From the NCBI GenBank assembly GCA_030144725.1, contig JASKMD010000031.1, positions 893,727 through 957,726 of the forward strand: a stretch of DNA of 64,000 bases, written 5' to 3'. Source of the stretch: Haematococcus lacustris (taxonomy: Eukaryota > Chlorophyta > Chlorophyceae > Chlamydomonadales > Haematococcaceae). The notes under the pieces were generated by a model, which was not told the origin of the DNA, searched no databases, and was given only the letters and a program-made list of their open reading frames with translations. The position numbers and the translations under genes are program-made. Below are positions 20,607-31,179 of the stretch, piece after piece (position 1 is the stretch's first letter; each line of letters opens with the position of its first letter).

Positions 20607-23600
20607 TCAGGCGTTCCCAACTACCTGAAAACCACCCCCCTGTGATACGAAGCCCGTATCTCCGCAGCCACTCAATCAAAAATATATGTAAACAGTGCTT
20701 TGAACAGAGGAGACTCATAGCTACGAGATGGCTGACGCAGCAAAAACTATCTCGCTCTCAGCGGTGCTCAGTGCCTGTCCAAAGATACACATTTGAATTC
20801 ATGCGATTTCGCCACATGCGAGGCGCGCCGCACTAGCACGCTTCGCCACGCTGTTGTGAGTGGCACCTGCAACACGCAGCAGCAGTCGGAACATGTTTTG
20901 CTTTTGGCATGTGGACGCGACGACGGCAGTCGTGACGACTGGATACCACTATGAGCTTTTGGAGCTGCTGCTGGCGCTAGTGCATTACCGGCTGCTCTAC
21001 TACGCTTAAACAAGGTGCTAGGTGCAGTACGTGGTGTTGTCTCACCTTGCTTTGCTGCCCTCGACTTGTTAGCTGCAGGTGCCCCACGCTTACGGGACGT
21101 GCTTGCCGCTGCCAGCTGTTGCTGCTGCTGAGGGGGTGCACCAGCAGGCTCAGCCAGCTCAGGGGTGGTGCCTGCAGGTGTCAGCTGCTGCTGAGGGGGC
21201 GCAGCTGCGGCAAGCTTCCCGCGGATGTGGGTGCACACGTGGCTCAGTAGCTTGGGTACCCTCCAGCTCGTGTGTACCTCCTGCTTGTGAAATTGGAGGT
21301 ATGACTGGAGCTGCTTTCCTGTCATCTTCATTGCCTCCTCGACAGTTGTGTGGCCATAATCATGCCCCCCCAAGGCAAGGGCATGGGCCGCTGCAAGCCG
21401 CTGTTGGCACGCATGGTCACCCACATTAATCACAACCCTCCCGACCTTGTGCGCTGCATCTGTGATCTGGCGCTCTGCCTTTGCTGACCGCTGTGCTGCA
21501 GCTGTGGCATCCTCCTTACGCCGCACTTCAGCACGGAGCTGACCCATATGCTGCTGCAAATCATGAACATCCACAGTCTTCAGGGCCTCCCAGCCCCAGC
21601 TGCTGCCCCAGCTGCTGCCCCAGCCCCAGCCCCAGCCCCACCACCGGGCCTCTGCTCCCAGACTTCTGACAGGTGCTGCGGGGTGGCTGCTGCTGTCACT
21701 CGCAATACGAGCACCTTGCCATGGCGATCGCATGTGCACCCATCAAATTGCAGGTGAATTGCCTTTGCGCGCAATAGTTGGTCTGAAAGCAGGTAGCAGA
21801 GCAAAGACATGCGGTTATTCCCAGCCTCAGGCCCCCCTCAGCCCCCCTCCAGCCCCCCCCTCCCACCCCCTACCACTCCCTTCCACCCCCTTCCACCCCC
21901 TTCCACTCTCTCCCAGCCCCTTCCCCCCCACGCCACCCTGCCTTCCCCTTTGCATCTTACCAAGGGTCTTGCGCCGCATGTAGGTTGACACGATCTGGAA
22001 TTCACGCCCAACTGTGGATATGTTGCCTGGCCGGTGTGGGTTGGGGAGGACGCATTGCTCAGAGACAAAGGATTGCCGGCACTTGGAGAGGGCACGGCGG
22101 CTGACACCGGTCTCTAGATGCAACCTGACGGTGCTCAAGCAGTGGTGAGCATTGTAGGATGCAGTCCCGGCTGCTGGCCTCCCCACAGGGCCCTCTTGAG
22201 TTGGAATGAAGATGTCTGTTGGTGAGAGTGCGAGGCCGGCTGGGCTGAGCTGCTCTGCCATGCTGCCCATGGGCCGGCCATGGCTATCCAGCCTTCCGTA
22301 GCCAGCCTCTGCACACCGCCTCAACACCTCCACTGAGACGGGGTGCTGCTCCAAAACCAGCAGCTGCTGCCTCTGCTTGAAGGTGAGTGGGGAGTGGTGG
22401 GGGCGGCGTTCGTGCCGGTAGTTATGCACCTGACACAGGAGGCTGCGTCGAGCGGCCCGTAGGGAGTGATTGGTAGCTGCTGTTCTGGATGCCACCTGCT
22501 GCAAAGCCGTATGCTCACCCTGCAGGCCTTGGTGTGCTGCCTGCAGGTCGTCTAAGTCGCCCTGCAACCCATCCACGGTGCCCATGAGGGACTGCTCCAC
22601 ATCCCGCAGCCGCTGCACCTCAGCCTGCAGGTCACGATTTGTCGCTTGTGCCGTACAAGCTGCAGCCTTGATGTTGTTAGGGCAATGCAGATAGCCAGCC
22701 CTTGGCGACTTGTTTAGTGCATGGAGATGAGCACTCTTTGCCTTGCTTAATTTCTTCTTCTTCATGGTTTGGGATCGAGAGGTGGCTGAGCGGGGCTACG
22801 GGCTTGGCTCGGTGGTCAGGGTGATGGGGGGTGATGGATACGGAGATGGGTGAAGGAGAGGTAGGGGGGAGATGGGTGAAGGAGAGGTAGGGGAGAGGTA
22901 GGAGGCGGGGAGAAGGAGAGTTAGGGGGCAGGAGGCTGATGGCAGGCTGGGAGGAGGGGCTACTGGGAGCTGGGCGGGGTAGACGAGGTTGGGAGATGGT
23001 GGGTTAGGCTGTGTTGGTGGGGGCCACGTGGTGGAGTGGTATGCCAAGCTCAGTCGGTTGCTCGTGCACCTGTAGCCATCAGCATGTGTATCTTGTAAGC
23101 GGTATATCTTGTCACATACAAACCCAATGATTGAGTTGCATAGTGCCATGGACGCGTTAATGAGTATGTTACAATTGGTATGTGTGAGGTCAGGCTGTTG
23201 ATCAATGGTCCAAAACATGAAGCGGATTATAGCTGGAGGGGGTGATTATTCCCTACTGTGCCGCCCACCATTACAGCGATACAGCGCTGCCACACACAAA
23301 CCCGGGGTCCTTCACATCCTCGCCAAGTGGCCTGCACCATCAGGAACCTCGCGCAGCCATGTTTGCCGGACTTCAGTGGTGTGCGCCACCGACATGTCGT
23401 GCATCGCTAACGGATAGCCAAGGACGTAGCTTACCGGTGTAGCTAACCACGGTCTGCGATTGGGACACATCCGGGGTCACATGTGGCTGCCCGCATCGAA
23501 TGACTCCGATGGCAATTCCAGTCGAACATTAAACGCGCAATATCGCAATGCAGCAGACGCAGCAAACGTTACATCAAATGATGGAGTAGGTGGGCTACAG

Positions 23601-23639
23601 TTGCATGAAGATTACCAACCCCATGTTGGGAACGCCTGA
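20607..23639 (-). mobile_element. 3.0 kb TIR DNA transposon inserted in the family 1 relic
   Basis: Terminal inverted repeats TCAGGCGTTCCCAAC at 20607-20621 and 23625-23639 are perfect. They are flanked by a 7 bp direct repeat, ATACTCC, at 20600-20606 and 23640-23646. The uninterrupted site is visible at 25581-25590, where the same host repeat reads straight through TATACTCTACATAGCCC. The CAGG-type end and 7-8 bp duplication suggest the hAT superfamily, but the encoded protein is not a recognisable hAT transposase. A spliced gene lies inside on the minus strand. Confidence 0.85.
20768..22765 (-). CDS. Transposase-like gene of the 3.0 kb TIR element
   Basis: Exon 1 runs from the ATG at 22765 to 21961. 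It starts MKKKKLSKAKS, has a coiled-coil segment (about residues 50-110, rich in LQ, LR and DL) and ends at TYMRRKTL with donor G|GTAAGA. Exon 2 starts at 21782 in matching phase and reads QLLRAKAIHLQFDGCTCD, where the Asp in FDG may be a catalytic acidic residue (inference). The frame then changes within a Gly/Ala-coding GGGGCT run near 21600-21640, and the downstream frame (WEALKTVDVHDLQQH to the stop at 20768) is otherwise long and open. So there is either a frameshift or a further small intron. The family is not recognised; the gene may be inactive. Confidence 0.6.
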
Positions 23640-23760
23640 ATACTCCACACAGCCCATTAGCACCATTTGAGTCTGGCCACTAGTGGTCCCTATTATCTCC
23701 GCTATTGGCCACTACTGGTTCGGCTCAAATGGAGGCCCTAGTGAGGGACAAGGGGGTTGT
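23640..23760 (+). mobile_element. Family 1 relic, right terminal part
   Basis: This continues the tail interrupted at 20606 and ends in GGCCCTAGTGAGGGACAA. It matches 25585-25695, and the inverted 42656-42750 copy in part. The end region is rich in partly palindromic CTAGTGG / CCACTAG units. Confidence 0.7.
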
Positions 23761-24900
23761 ATGGCCGCCTGAGAAGCTTGAAACAGCACAAACACTAGAT
23801 AACAGCACAACTTAAGGTGCCCAGGTCAAGCCGAAAGTATTCGGAACACACTCGACCTTTCTCAAGCATTCACTAGGAGCTGCTTCGGCCTCGGTCGTTG
23901 TCACTATCCTCATCATACATGTAACGCTTAAATCACGCGGCTTGCGAAAGAACAGGTCGACCACACTGGGTAAGTTCTAACGCAATTTTTCAAGCATAGC
24001 AAACGACTCCGTCCCGCCCGCTATAAACATGCCCCCAGCTGCGAAGTGATGACCCACTGTCAGGCATTTCCGCCTGGTAGAAGGATGTCTGTAACTCTGC
24101 ACACAGTGCTATAGAAACTGTGCTTTGTTTTGGACTTGAACATGACTTACCAAAACCTTAAATATTTCAGCACCGTGGAGGAAGGGCTGCAGCGGGAAGG
24201 CCCAGTGGAGGGGGTCCGCGAGTGTATTGAGCAGTCTATGATAAAGTTTCTTCGTTATGCCTCATCGCCGCCGTGCGTTCGCGCCGTAACTCGGGTTGCT
24301 CCGTTACGGTCCCAAAGCGAGAATCGTAGCACCTGCTGCTCGTACTGTTGCGTGAGTTTGGAGACCTGCGGGCGGGCGCTTGGCTGCAGCTGCCTCTCTT
24401 CTCCGCCAGTTGACGACGGTGCTTGCCGGCCGAGAGCCGGTGGATCTGGGGCGCGCTCTGACACTGCGTCGGCATTTGCCGGCGTCGTGTCCCGCGCAGC
24501 TGGGTCTGCGACTCGTGGCAGGACATCAGGTAGATCCCCAGAGGTCGCGCACTGTGGCGAGGGTGCGACGTTCCTGGCCAGGGGGAAAGGAATTGTACTA
24601 TAGGCAGCAGAGGCCTGGTCGATGTCGCTTGTATCCATGTTGTATTGGGGTACAGGAGGAGGAACCTGCAACGTTCATACACCAAGGAATAACGATAGGC
24701 AGCAGGGTCCGGGCTCATCCGGCTAGCTTAGAAGTGATGTGCTCGCAAGTCCACTGTGTCTAATTGTAGGTCCGTTAGTGTCTGCTTGTAGTCTGTCACC
24801 ATAGCAGGCATAGCTGCTTGGTCTTAAGTGCCCTGCTGCCTAGGTGTATTTGGAGCAGGTGGACAAACAGGCTGCTGTTGGTAACTGCATACTAATTGAA
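23761..24900. other. Unassigned region with ambiguous open frames
   Basis: Two overlapping opposite-strand open frames occupy about 24130-24720. The plus frame starts MDLNMTYQNLKYFSTVEEG. The minus frame reads through an acidic/Ala-rich segment to SKLTQQYEQQVLRFSLWD. Neither has a recognised domain or convincing splice context. One may be an isolated exon of an unrecognised gene or of a decayed element. No other feature is seen. Confidence 0.3.
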
Positions 24901-25304
24901 GACACAACTTGCACCAACGCGTGCCTGTCATGTCAACTAAAGCCACGATGCTGGGTGCAAGCAACTGTGGCAGTGTTCTCTGGGATGTTGCAATTGCTGC
25001 TGCACCTTGTCATGGAGGCAGGTAGGGCAGGAGGCCTGCGCAGCATCCTTGCGCACAAGGTCCCGTTTGCCTGCTTTGCGGTGTAGTGCTGTCACGTGCT
25101 TGCTCAACGTGGCGACTGACTCCAGGCCCAGGGTGAGGACCATCTGGCACACCACCAGGACATGGCGTGTTGGCATCACTACTGGTTGGCAGTCACCAGG
25201 TGACTGCAATGTTGATGCTGGTGATGAGAGCATGGTGGCATGACAAAGGCACTCCAGTTCCTTGCCTGCAGCACTAGGCCAGGTCACCACATGGGCTCAC
25301 CTTG

Positions 25305-28300
25305 CTGTCGTCCACTGCCTGACCAGACTTGGCCTTGGCAGCGAGGTGCTGGGCGTGGGCGGCTTGCACTCGCAGCTGGCGCTTCAGATCTGACAGCTTG
25401 GTACGGCCCACCACTGCTTCATAAGGTGCGCGCTGCAGGGAACGGTGTGACCCCCTTTGTTGAGCTGTTATCAGCTTACAATCAGCGCATGTTCGTCATG
25501 CCAACTCTACACAATAGCCCTCGCGGTCAGGCAATAGTGTAGGTGGTAGGCATTCATGCACCATGTCCATGTGCATTGGGTATACTCTACATAGCCCATT
25601 AACACCATCTGAGTCGGGCCACTAGTGGTCCCTAGTATTCCCGCTAGTGGCTGCTAGTGCCACTACTGGTCCGGCTCGGATGGAGGCCCTAGTGAGGGAC
25701 AAGAGGCTGCAGGGAGCTTGCAGACAATGCTGAAACAAATGCTGAAAAGATGCTGCTAAAGTAGTGTGTTGGGCCACTGCCTGAACCCTATGAACTGTGG
25801 GATGAAACAATAAGCTGTGCAGCCCCCCGCTTATGTGGTGCCTGGTAGTGGCCCCATGTAGGTTTCCACAGCCCTTACACAGCCAGGCAACAACGAATCC
25901 AGGGCCTAGCGTTCCCCGCCAGCCAAACGCACAAAGCGCACCAAGGCTGAGCAGGCAGCTGAGCCCACCCAGCCATTGAAGGGCAAGGCAAGGCCAAGGG
26001 CAAAGCAGCCAAAGCCAAACCCGCACCGCAGCCAGGCCAGTGGGTAGAGAGGGACTACAATGCAGAGCTCAACATGCAGCGCATTGGGGAGAGCAGGTGG
26101 CGCCTGCTGGAGCTGTGGCATGACCTGCCACGAGCTGTCTGCCAAGGGCTAGGAGCACTCAATGCAGGGCTGCTTGTGGCTGCGAGACCGCCCACCCACG
26201 GCCCACCAGCAGCCTGCTGTAGCACGCTGCTGTTCACGCATGCTGTGCGCAAGCCTGTGCCGTAACAACAGCAGCAGTGGTGCAGCAGTCGCAGCAGTGA
26301 CAGCAGCACGAGCGGCGCCCTGATGGCGCCCGGCATGGCTGCACTCACTTGTCTGTACAGCTGGTGCAGCTCCCTCAGCTCGGCGTCGTGCTTGCTCTTT
26401 AGTGCTTCAAGCTTCAACTCCTCTCGCTGTCGCCATATCTGCGGATGCTTGCAGGGCAGTGCATCCCTAAAGCAGAGCATGACGCGAGGCACGTGGCAGC
26501 GTGTATAACATCAAGGCCAACAGCATGTTCACCACTGCCAACAGCGGTGGGCGAGCTACTCAATGAATGGGCTAGAGGCAGCCCTGTCCCTAATGGCGTC
26601 CAGGGTCACAAAGCCAAACCCAAAACTGCTGCTCCTGGTCTGCGTGTGTGCGTGTGATCCAACCCTTGCATGGCACCAAGATAGCTGGGCAAGTGCAGGC
26701 TGCAGCAGCTGGTGCGCTTTGGGTCTTTCTATCTAGGGGTATCTTAGGGTAGGTTTCTCCGCTCTTGTTCCAGACGGCACCATCTAGCGTGGTCGGGAGG
26801 GAGGGTGGCGGACCTTGTTGAGTGCCAGCAGCATGCCCAGCAGGGGCCCCTCAGGTGCCAGGGGCAGCACCCGCACCACTGCGTCCATCACCGCATCCAC
26901 TGCCTGCCAGGCACCAGGGGCACACACCTCTCAGTGATGGCAGTGGTAGGAACCAGCATCAGTGACGCAGCTCAAGGGCTGGCAGTCATGCTGATGCCTG
27001 GGCCAAGAGTGACAGAGGGCACTAGGGGCACATGGACAGTGCGGTAAAACGTTGCAGCCTCCCTCTACGCGATGACTGCCGGCCACGCTGTCATTGCAGA
27101 AGAGCATGATGGTTGTGGTGATGATGGTGATAGTGGTTCTGGTGATGGGGAAAGGCGGGCTGCTGAGTGTGAGTGTGAGGGGCTGCATGCAAGCGGTGGT
27201 TGTCAGGGAAGGCTGCCTTGCTGGCTCCCTAGCCTCCGCCCCTGACCTGTTTAGGCACCCAGTGCCACTCCTCAGGCGACACCCCGCTGGCCGCTAGGTC
27301 CAGGGCGCGGTCCTCAAGGGGTGGGTACAGGCTGCTCACGCCTCCCTGTGCCACAAAGGCAACGGCCCAAACACAACGTGTGTGCCAGCACGACTTAAGG
27401 CAACGGCCCAAACACAACGTGCCAAAGGCAACGGCCCAAACACAACGTGTGTGCCAGCACGACTTAAGGCAACGGCCCAAACACAACGTGTGTGCCAGCA
27501 AGAGACAGAGGAGGAGCAGCAGGGCGGTCAGCTGGTGCTGCAGGCTGCATGGAATTTGACAGCCTTGGGGCAGCTAACGCCAGCTTGGCCCAGGACCCTG
27601 ACTGAGTGACGGTACCAGCCCGCATGGATTGCAGCATGAGACCATGATCAGCTTTTGCTGCCCTGCCTGTTTGCTTACCTTGTGCAGCAATGTCTCCTCG
27701 ATGGGCAGGTAGTGGCAGGGCCCCAGCACCGGGGGCAGCTGGCTGCTGCCGCCATCATCTGTTGCCAGGGCCAGGGTCTGGCCAGCCAGCTCCCGGCCCA
27801 GCCGCCGCCACTCTGAGGTGGCTCCCAGCAGAGCCACCAGGCGGGCATTGTCAGCCTAACGGTGAGCATCAATACAGCGTCACGGATACAGCGTGATGAC
27901 AGATGCAGCCGACCTAAGGAACATGGGGGCGTCTGACTAGGGTGACTAGGGCACTTGCGTGAGTGTCTGGATTGCCCGTACGGGCTAGGAGAGGGAAGCG
28001 TGCTGCCCTGGGCAGGTGTCGGCTCTCGCAGCCCAACACCGCAGCGTCGCAATGCAGGGGTCTGTTAAGCACCCAGCTGATTGGCATGCTGGATCATCAT
28101 TACCACCATCCTCATCATCATCATCACCATTGCAATACATGGAATACCTCGCCTAGTGCGTCACGACCCAGGAGAATAATGTGCCACACATCATGCCCCT
28201 CCTTGACCCGGGTGGTGATGGCCAGCGGCATTGAAACCTTCTACACCAACCACTGCGCTTGCTGCTGTCATGGCTGCAGCTTGTGTGCAGTGGCAGTGGT

Positions 28301-31041
28301 GAAGCAAGGGAGGAAGGTGTTAGGTGTGGCCAGCTGACCTGCAAGCGAGCACTCTCCGCCATGAGCTGCTCGTTGGGGCGGCGCTGGGCCGCCAGCTGCT
28401 GGCGGTGTGCCTCCAGCTGTGCCCGGGCGTTGGACAGCTGCAGCCCCAGGTCCCTGACCTGGCAGTGGGCAGGCAGGGCAGGAGGCTCAGGGGCGGGCCG
28501 CAGCATACAGCATAGGCTGAGAGGCATCTCCGGCTTTGCCAAGTCATGTGGTGACATGCAGCCAAAGCGGTATTGCTGCAACCTAGGCTGCATGTCACAT
28601 GCACAAACGTGACAGGCTTGTAGTGCACCCTGGGTATGTGGCTGGCGTCATGACTGAGCTTGTGCAATACAACAGGCATGGCTGCACGTGACAGGGCCAG
28701 GGCACAGTCCGCATCGACGGCAGGTGCTGTCGTTGTCTTCCCACAACTGACATGATGAGCGAGCAACCTGTTCACAGCAAGGTGCAGTGGCAGCTGCTCT
28801 GACAGCTTCACCAGCAGCGACAGCAGAACCATAGGGCTGGAGCAGCAGGGGTAGCAGCACATAGCGCACCCGGAAGGTGAGCGCGTCACGTTCAGCCCTG
28901 CCGTCACTACCATCACCCTGCAGGCATGCAGCACATGGTTCCTGCACCGCAATGTCTTGTTTAATGTGGTGTGGGCTAGGCAGCTACTGTCTTAGCTTAC
29001 TGTCATGGCAGCTATGACTTGTAGCTTACTGTCATGGCAGCTACTGTCGGGCAGCTCTGCCACCAGCTGAGCTAGGTCTGCAGTACTCTGAGTACCGGCG
29101 GGGCATTGATGGTCGGGCCCGCAACAATGCATAGGCCCTACAAGGTTACATAGGCTGTGAGCCTTACAAAGCATTAAGCTGTTAGTTTTGATGAGGTGCC
29201 CAGTGGTCAAGGGGGATTAGCCCCAGGAAAGAGTGCCATCGATGTGGGGTTTGTAGTCATCAAGGGTGCGACCGAGGATGCTACAACATGTTTGTAGTAG
29301 CTGAGTGAGATTACCCACAGGCCGACATGTTGTTCCTTGTTGAATGAGTTTTGTTGGTCTGCAGTACTCCCTCATGCAGCATGTTACTGTCATGTCTTCA
29401 CCTGGTATGAACCAGGCGTATGGGGTGTGTGACAGGTGTGATTAGCAGGCAGCTAAGCTGAGCAGTTGAGCTAGGTGTGCTGAGCACAGCTCTCCTTGCA
29501 GTTCACAGATGTGCCACCATGCAGGCACAACAGCTGGTCTAGCATGGCACGCCTCTTCCATGCTCCAGCAGCAGTCAACCTGCCCCGTTCTGGGCTGCAG
29601 CTGACCTGCAGGTGGTCCAAGTGCTTGCGCAGCTCCTGCGCCTCCGCCTTCGTGGTGCGCAGGGCCGCCTGGCTGTGTGCCAGCTCTTCCTGGGGACATC
29701 CCTCAGGCACTCTAGGTCAGGCCAGGATTGAGACAGAGGTGGGGCTGGGTTGATCAGGTCAAGTTGGCAATGCGTTTGCCACAGGCCCAGTCACGCTTCC
29801 CCGGACCTCACCCCAGCCTGCTTAGCCCTAGCTTGGTCAGCTCGGCCACATCCTTCCTTTGCCCAGCCCACCCCATCCCACCCTGCCCAGCCTTTCCCTA
29901 AACCTGTTCTCCAACTTCGAGCCAGGCTTGTTGCATGTGGCAGGTGGCTGGACCAGGACATAAGCTTGATGTGTGGAGTACACATGTGTGTGTATGCTGT
30001 TGGGCAAGGGCTTGCCTGCAAGGAACGAATCTGCTGCTCCAGCTGCCCATTGCTAAGCAGCACGGCCTCCCTAGACTTAAGGGCTTCCAGCAGCTTGTCA
30101 GCCTGCATGGACACACCCAGTACCCGTCCAACACAGCCATTTATCTAGGACGTGCAAGCATGAGCATGGGGCGGTGGTTGAGGTGCAAGTCAGGTGCTTT
30201 TGACAGGGGGCGGTTTGCAGCCTGCGTTGTGACATGGTGCTGTGCTGCCTGTGTCATCGAGGGTCACTGACCTGAGCCTCCAGCTCGGCTTGCTTCCTGT
30301 CCCAGGCTGCCTGCTTCTGCTCCAGGGTGCGCTTGCATTGCACAGTCTCGTCCTGAAGCTCAACTACCTACATGCCAGCCCAAAGTGTGCATATAAGGGG
30401 GCCAGGCTCACCATGGGCACACGATGGCCCAGTAGTGGCTGCGGTACACACGTGAGATGTGTGAGCTGACACTCTTATGCTGGCCAGCAATATTGGCAGG
30501 CATTTGCTGGGGAGTGTAGTTCATCATGTTACGCTGGTCGTGGTTATGACATTGCCAAATGTGTGAGAGCGCCACTGACCTTGTTGACTCAGCTAGCAGC
30601 CATGGCACCCTATTTCACTCTACCCTGGCTGCATTTTATGCTCTGAGCACTTGACAGCAGCCCCCTGCCAGATTTGCTAGTATGCTTCACCCTGACCTGC
30701 TTTTGTGTGCTTTTGGTATTCCTCATTGCTGGGCTAGCAACAACCTCTGTGGGGCTTGCTGTTAACGCTGACAATGCTGGAGAGTGCCGCGTTGTCATTG
30801 TTGTATTGCCCACCTTTTCCTGAATTGCATACTCCTGCTCTGCCAGGGCTCTCTCGAACTGGGCAGCTGTCTGCTGGGCTGCTAGCAGCTCCTGTACTCA
30901 ATGGAGTAGAGGGATGGAGAACAGGCATGGCTTGCACAGCTCCCATAAAGACCTTCAAAGATCAGTGGTGCACTATCAGCAAGACATTTTACCTGGCGGC
31001 TGCTCAACAGCAACTTCTCCCATTCCAAGACCTCGGCCATC
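25305..31041 (-). CDS. Gene B: unrecognised multi-exon coiled-coil protein
   Basis: In minus-strand order, exon-like segments are 31041-30993 (MAEVLEWEKLLLSSRQ), about 30898-30815 (ELLAAQQTAAQFERALAEQ), 30365-30272, 30101-30018, 29692-29610, about 28920-28875 (DGRAERDALTFR), 28459-28340, 27855-27679 (ADNARLVALLGATSEWRRL ... HYLPIEETLLHK, strong AAG|GTAAGC donor), about 27350-27255 (DRALDLAASGVSPEEWHWV), about 26905-26805, 26440-26346 (REELKLEALKSKHDAELREL) and about 25430-25305 (VVGRTKLSDLKRQLRVQAA). The first two-thirds is almost continuous coiled coil; a globular segment with conserved-looking Trp and HYLP follows. A centrosomal, axonemal or basal-body role would suit a neighbour of IFT57, but that is a guess. 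Start, end and some junctions are unresolved. Confidence 0.55.
25441..25700 (+). mobile_element. Family 1 terminal fragment (intact empty-site copy)
   Basis: It matches 20461-20606 joined to 23640-23757 without the 3.0 kb insertion and ends in GGCCCTAGTGAGGGACAA. It lies in the intron between the last two recognisable exons of gene B. It is useful as the pre-insertion reference for the 20607-23639 element. Confidence 0.8.
25905..26160 (+). pseudogene. TnpB/Fanzor-like C-terminal fragment
   Basis: After a Lys/Ala/Pro-rich linker (KGKAAKAKPAPQPGQ, near 25990-26040) the plus strand reads VERDYNAELNMQRIGESRW and then LLELW. The D-R/Y-N-A-x-L-N pattern is the RuvC-III type motif found near the C-terminus of TnpB and its eukaryotic Fanzor relatives. 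The reading frame breaks upstream and downstream. It is an isolated relic in an intron of gene B, antisense to it. Confidence 0.5.
27356..27500. repeat. Tandem repeat of a roughly 42 bp unit
   Basis: AAGGCAACGGCCCAAACACA recurs four times (starting about 27357, 27398, 27425 and 27466). Three copies carry the extension ACGTGTGTGCCAGCA and one is shortened. It lies next to an exon of gene B and probably in its intron. Confidence 0.85.
29091..29358 (+). mobile_element. 5'-truncated insertion of TnpB/Fanzor-like family 2
   Basis: The insert starts inside the family's C-terminal codons (EYRRGIDGRARNNA then stop) and continues into the 3' tail shared with 33710-33898 and 53806-54003. It is flanked by 14 bp direct repeats, GGTCTGCAGTACTC, at about 29076-29089 and 29356-29369. 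Truncation at the 5' side with a long target duplication is the signature of target-primed reverse transcription. It lies between exons of gene B. Confidence 0.7.
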
Positions 31042-31179
31042 TGTGTGATTGCCAGACAACCAGCAGTCAGTTAGCTTGGTGTTGTCGCTATGTTGTCAGG
31101 CTGTCATGTGCTGCTGCCATTGCATTCATGGTGCCATGCCCTGCTTGGCTCCGATGACAGTTTATGACCTACACAGATA

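Noticed and set aside
27356..27500. CRISPR-like array
   Set aside because: Units are contiguous without unique spacers of constant length, and the context is a eukaryotic intron.
29930..29975. Another TnpB/Fanzor-like fragment (GRWLDQD)
   Set aside because: Only about 24 bases match the 33.5 kb copy and no other motif or tail is present; could be chance or a very short remnant.
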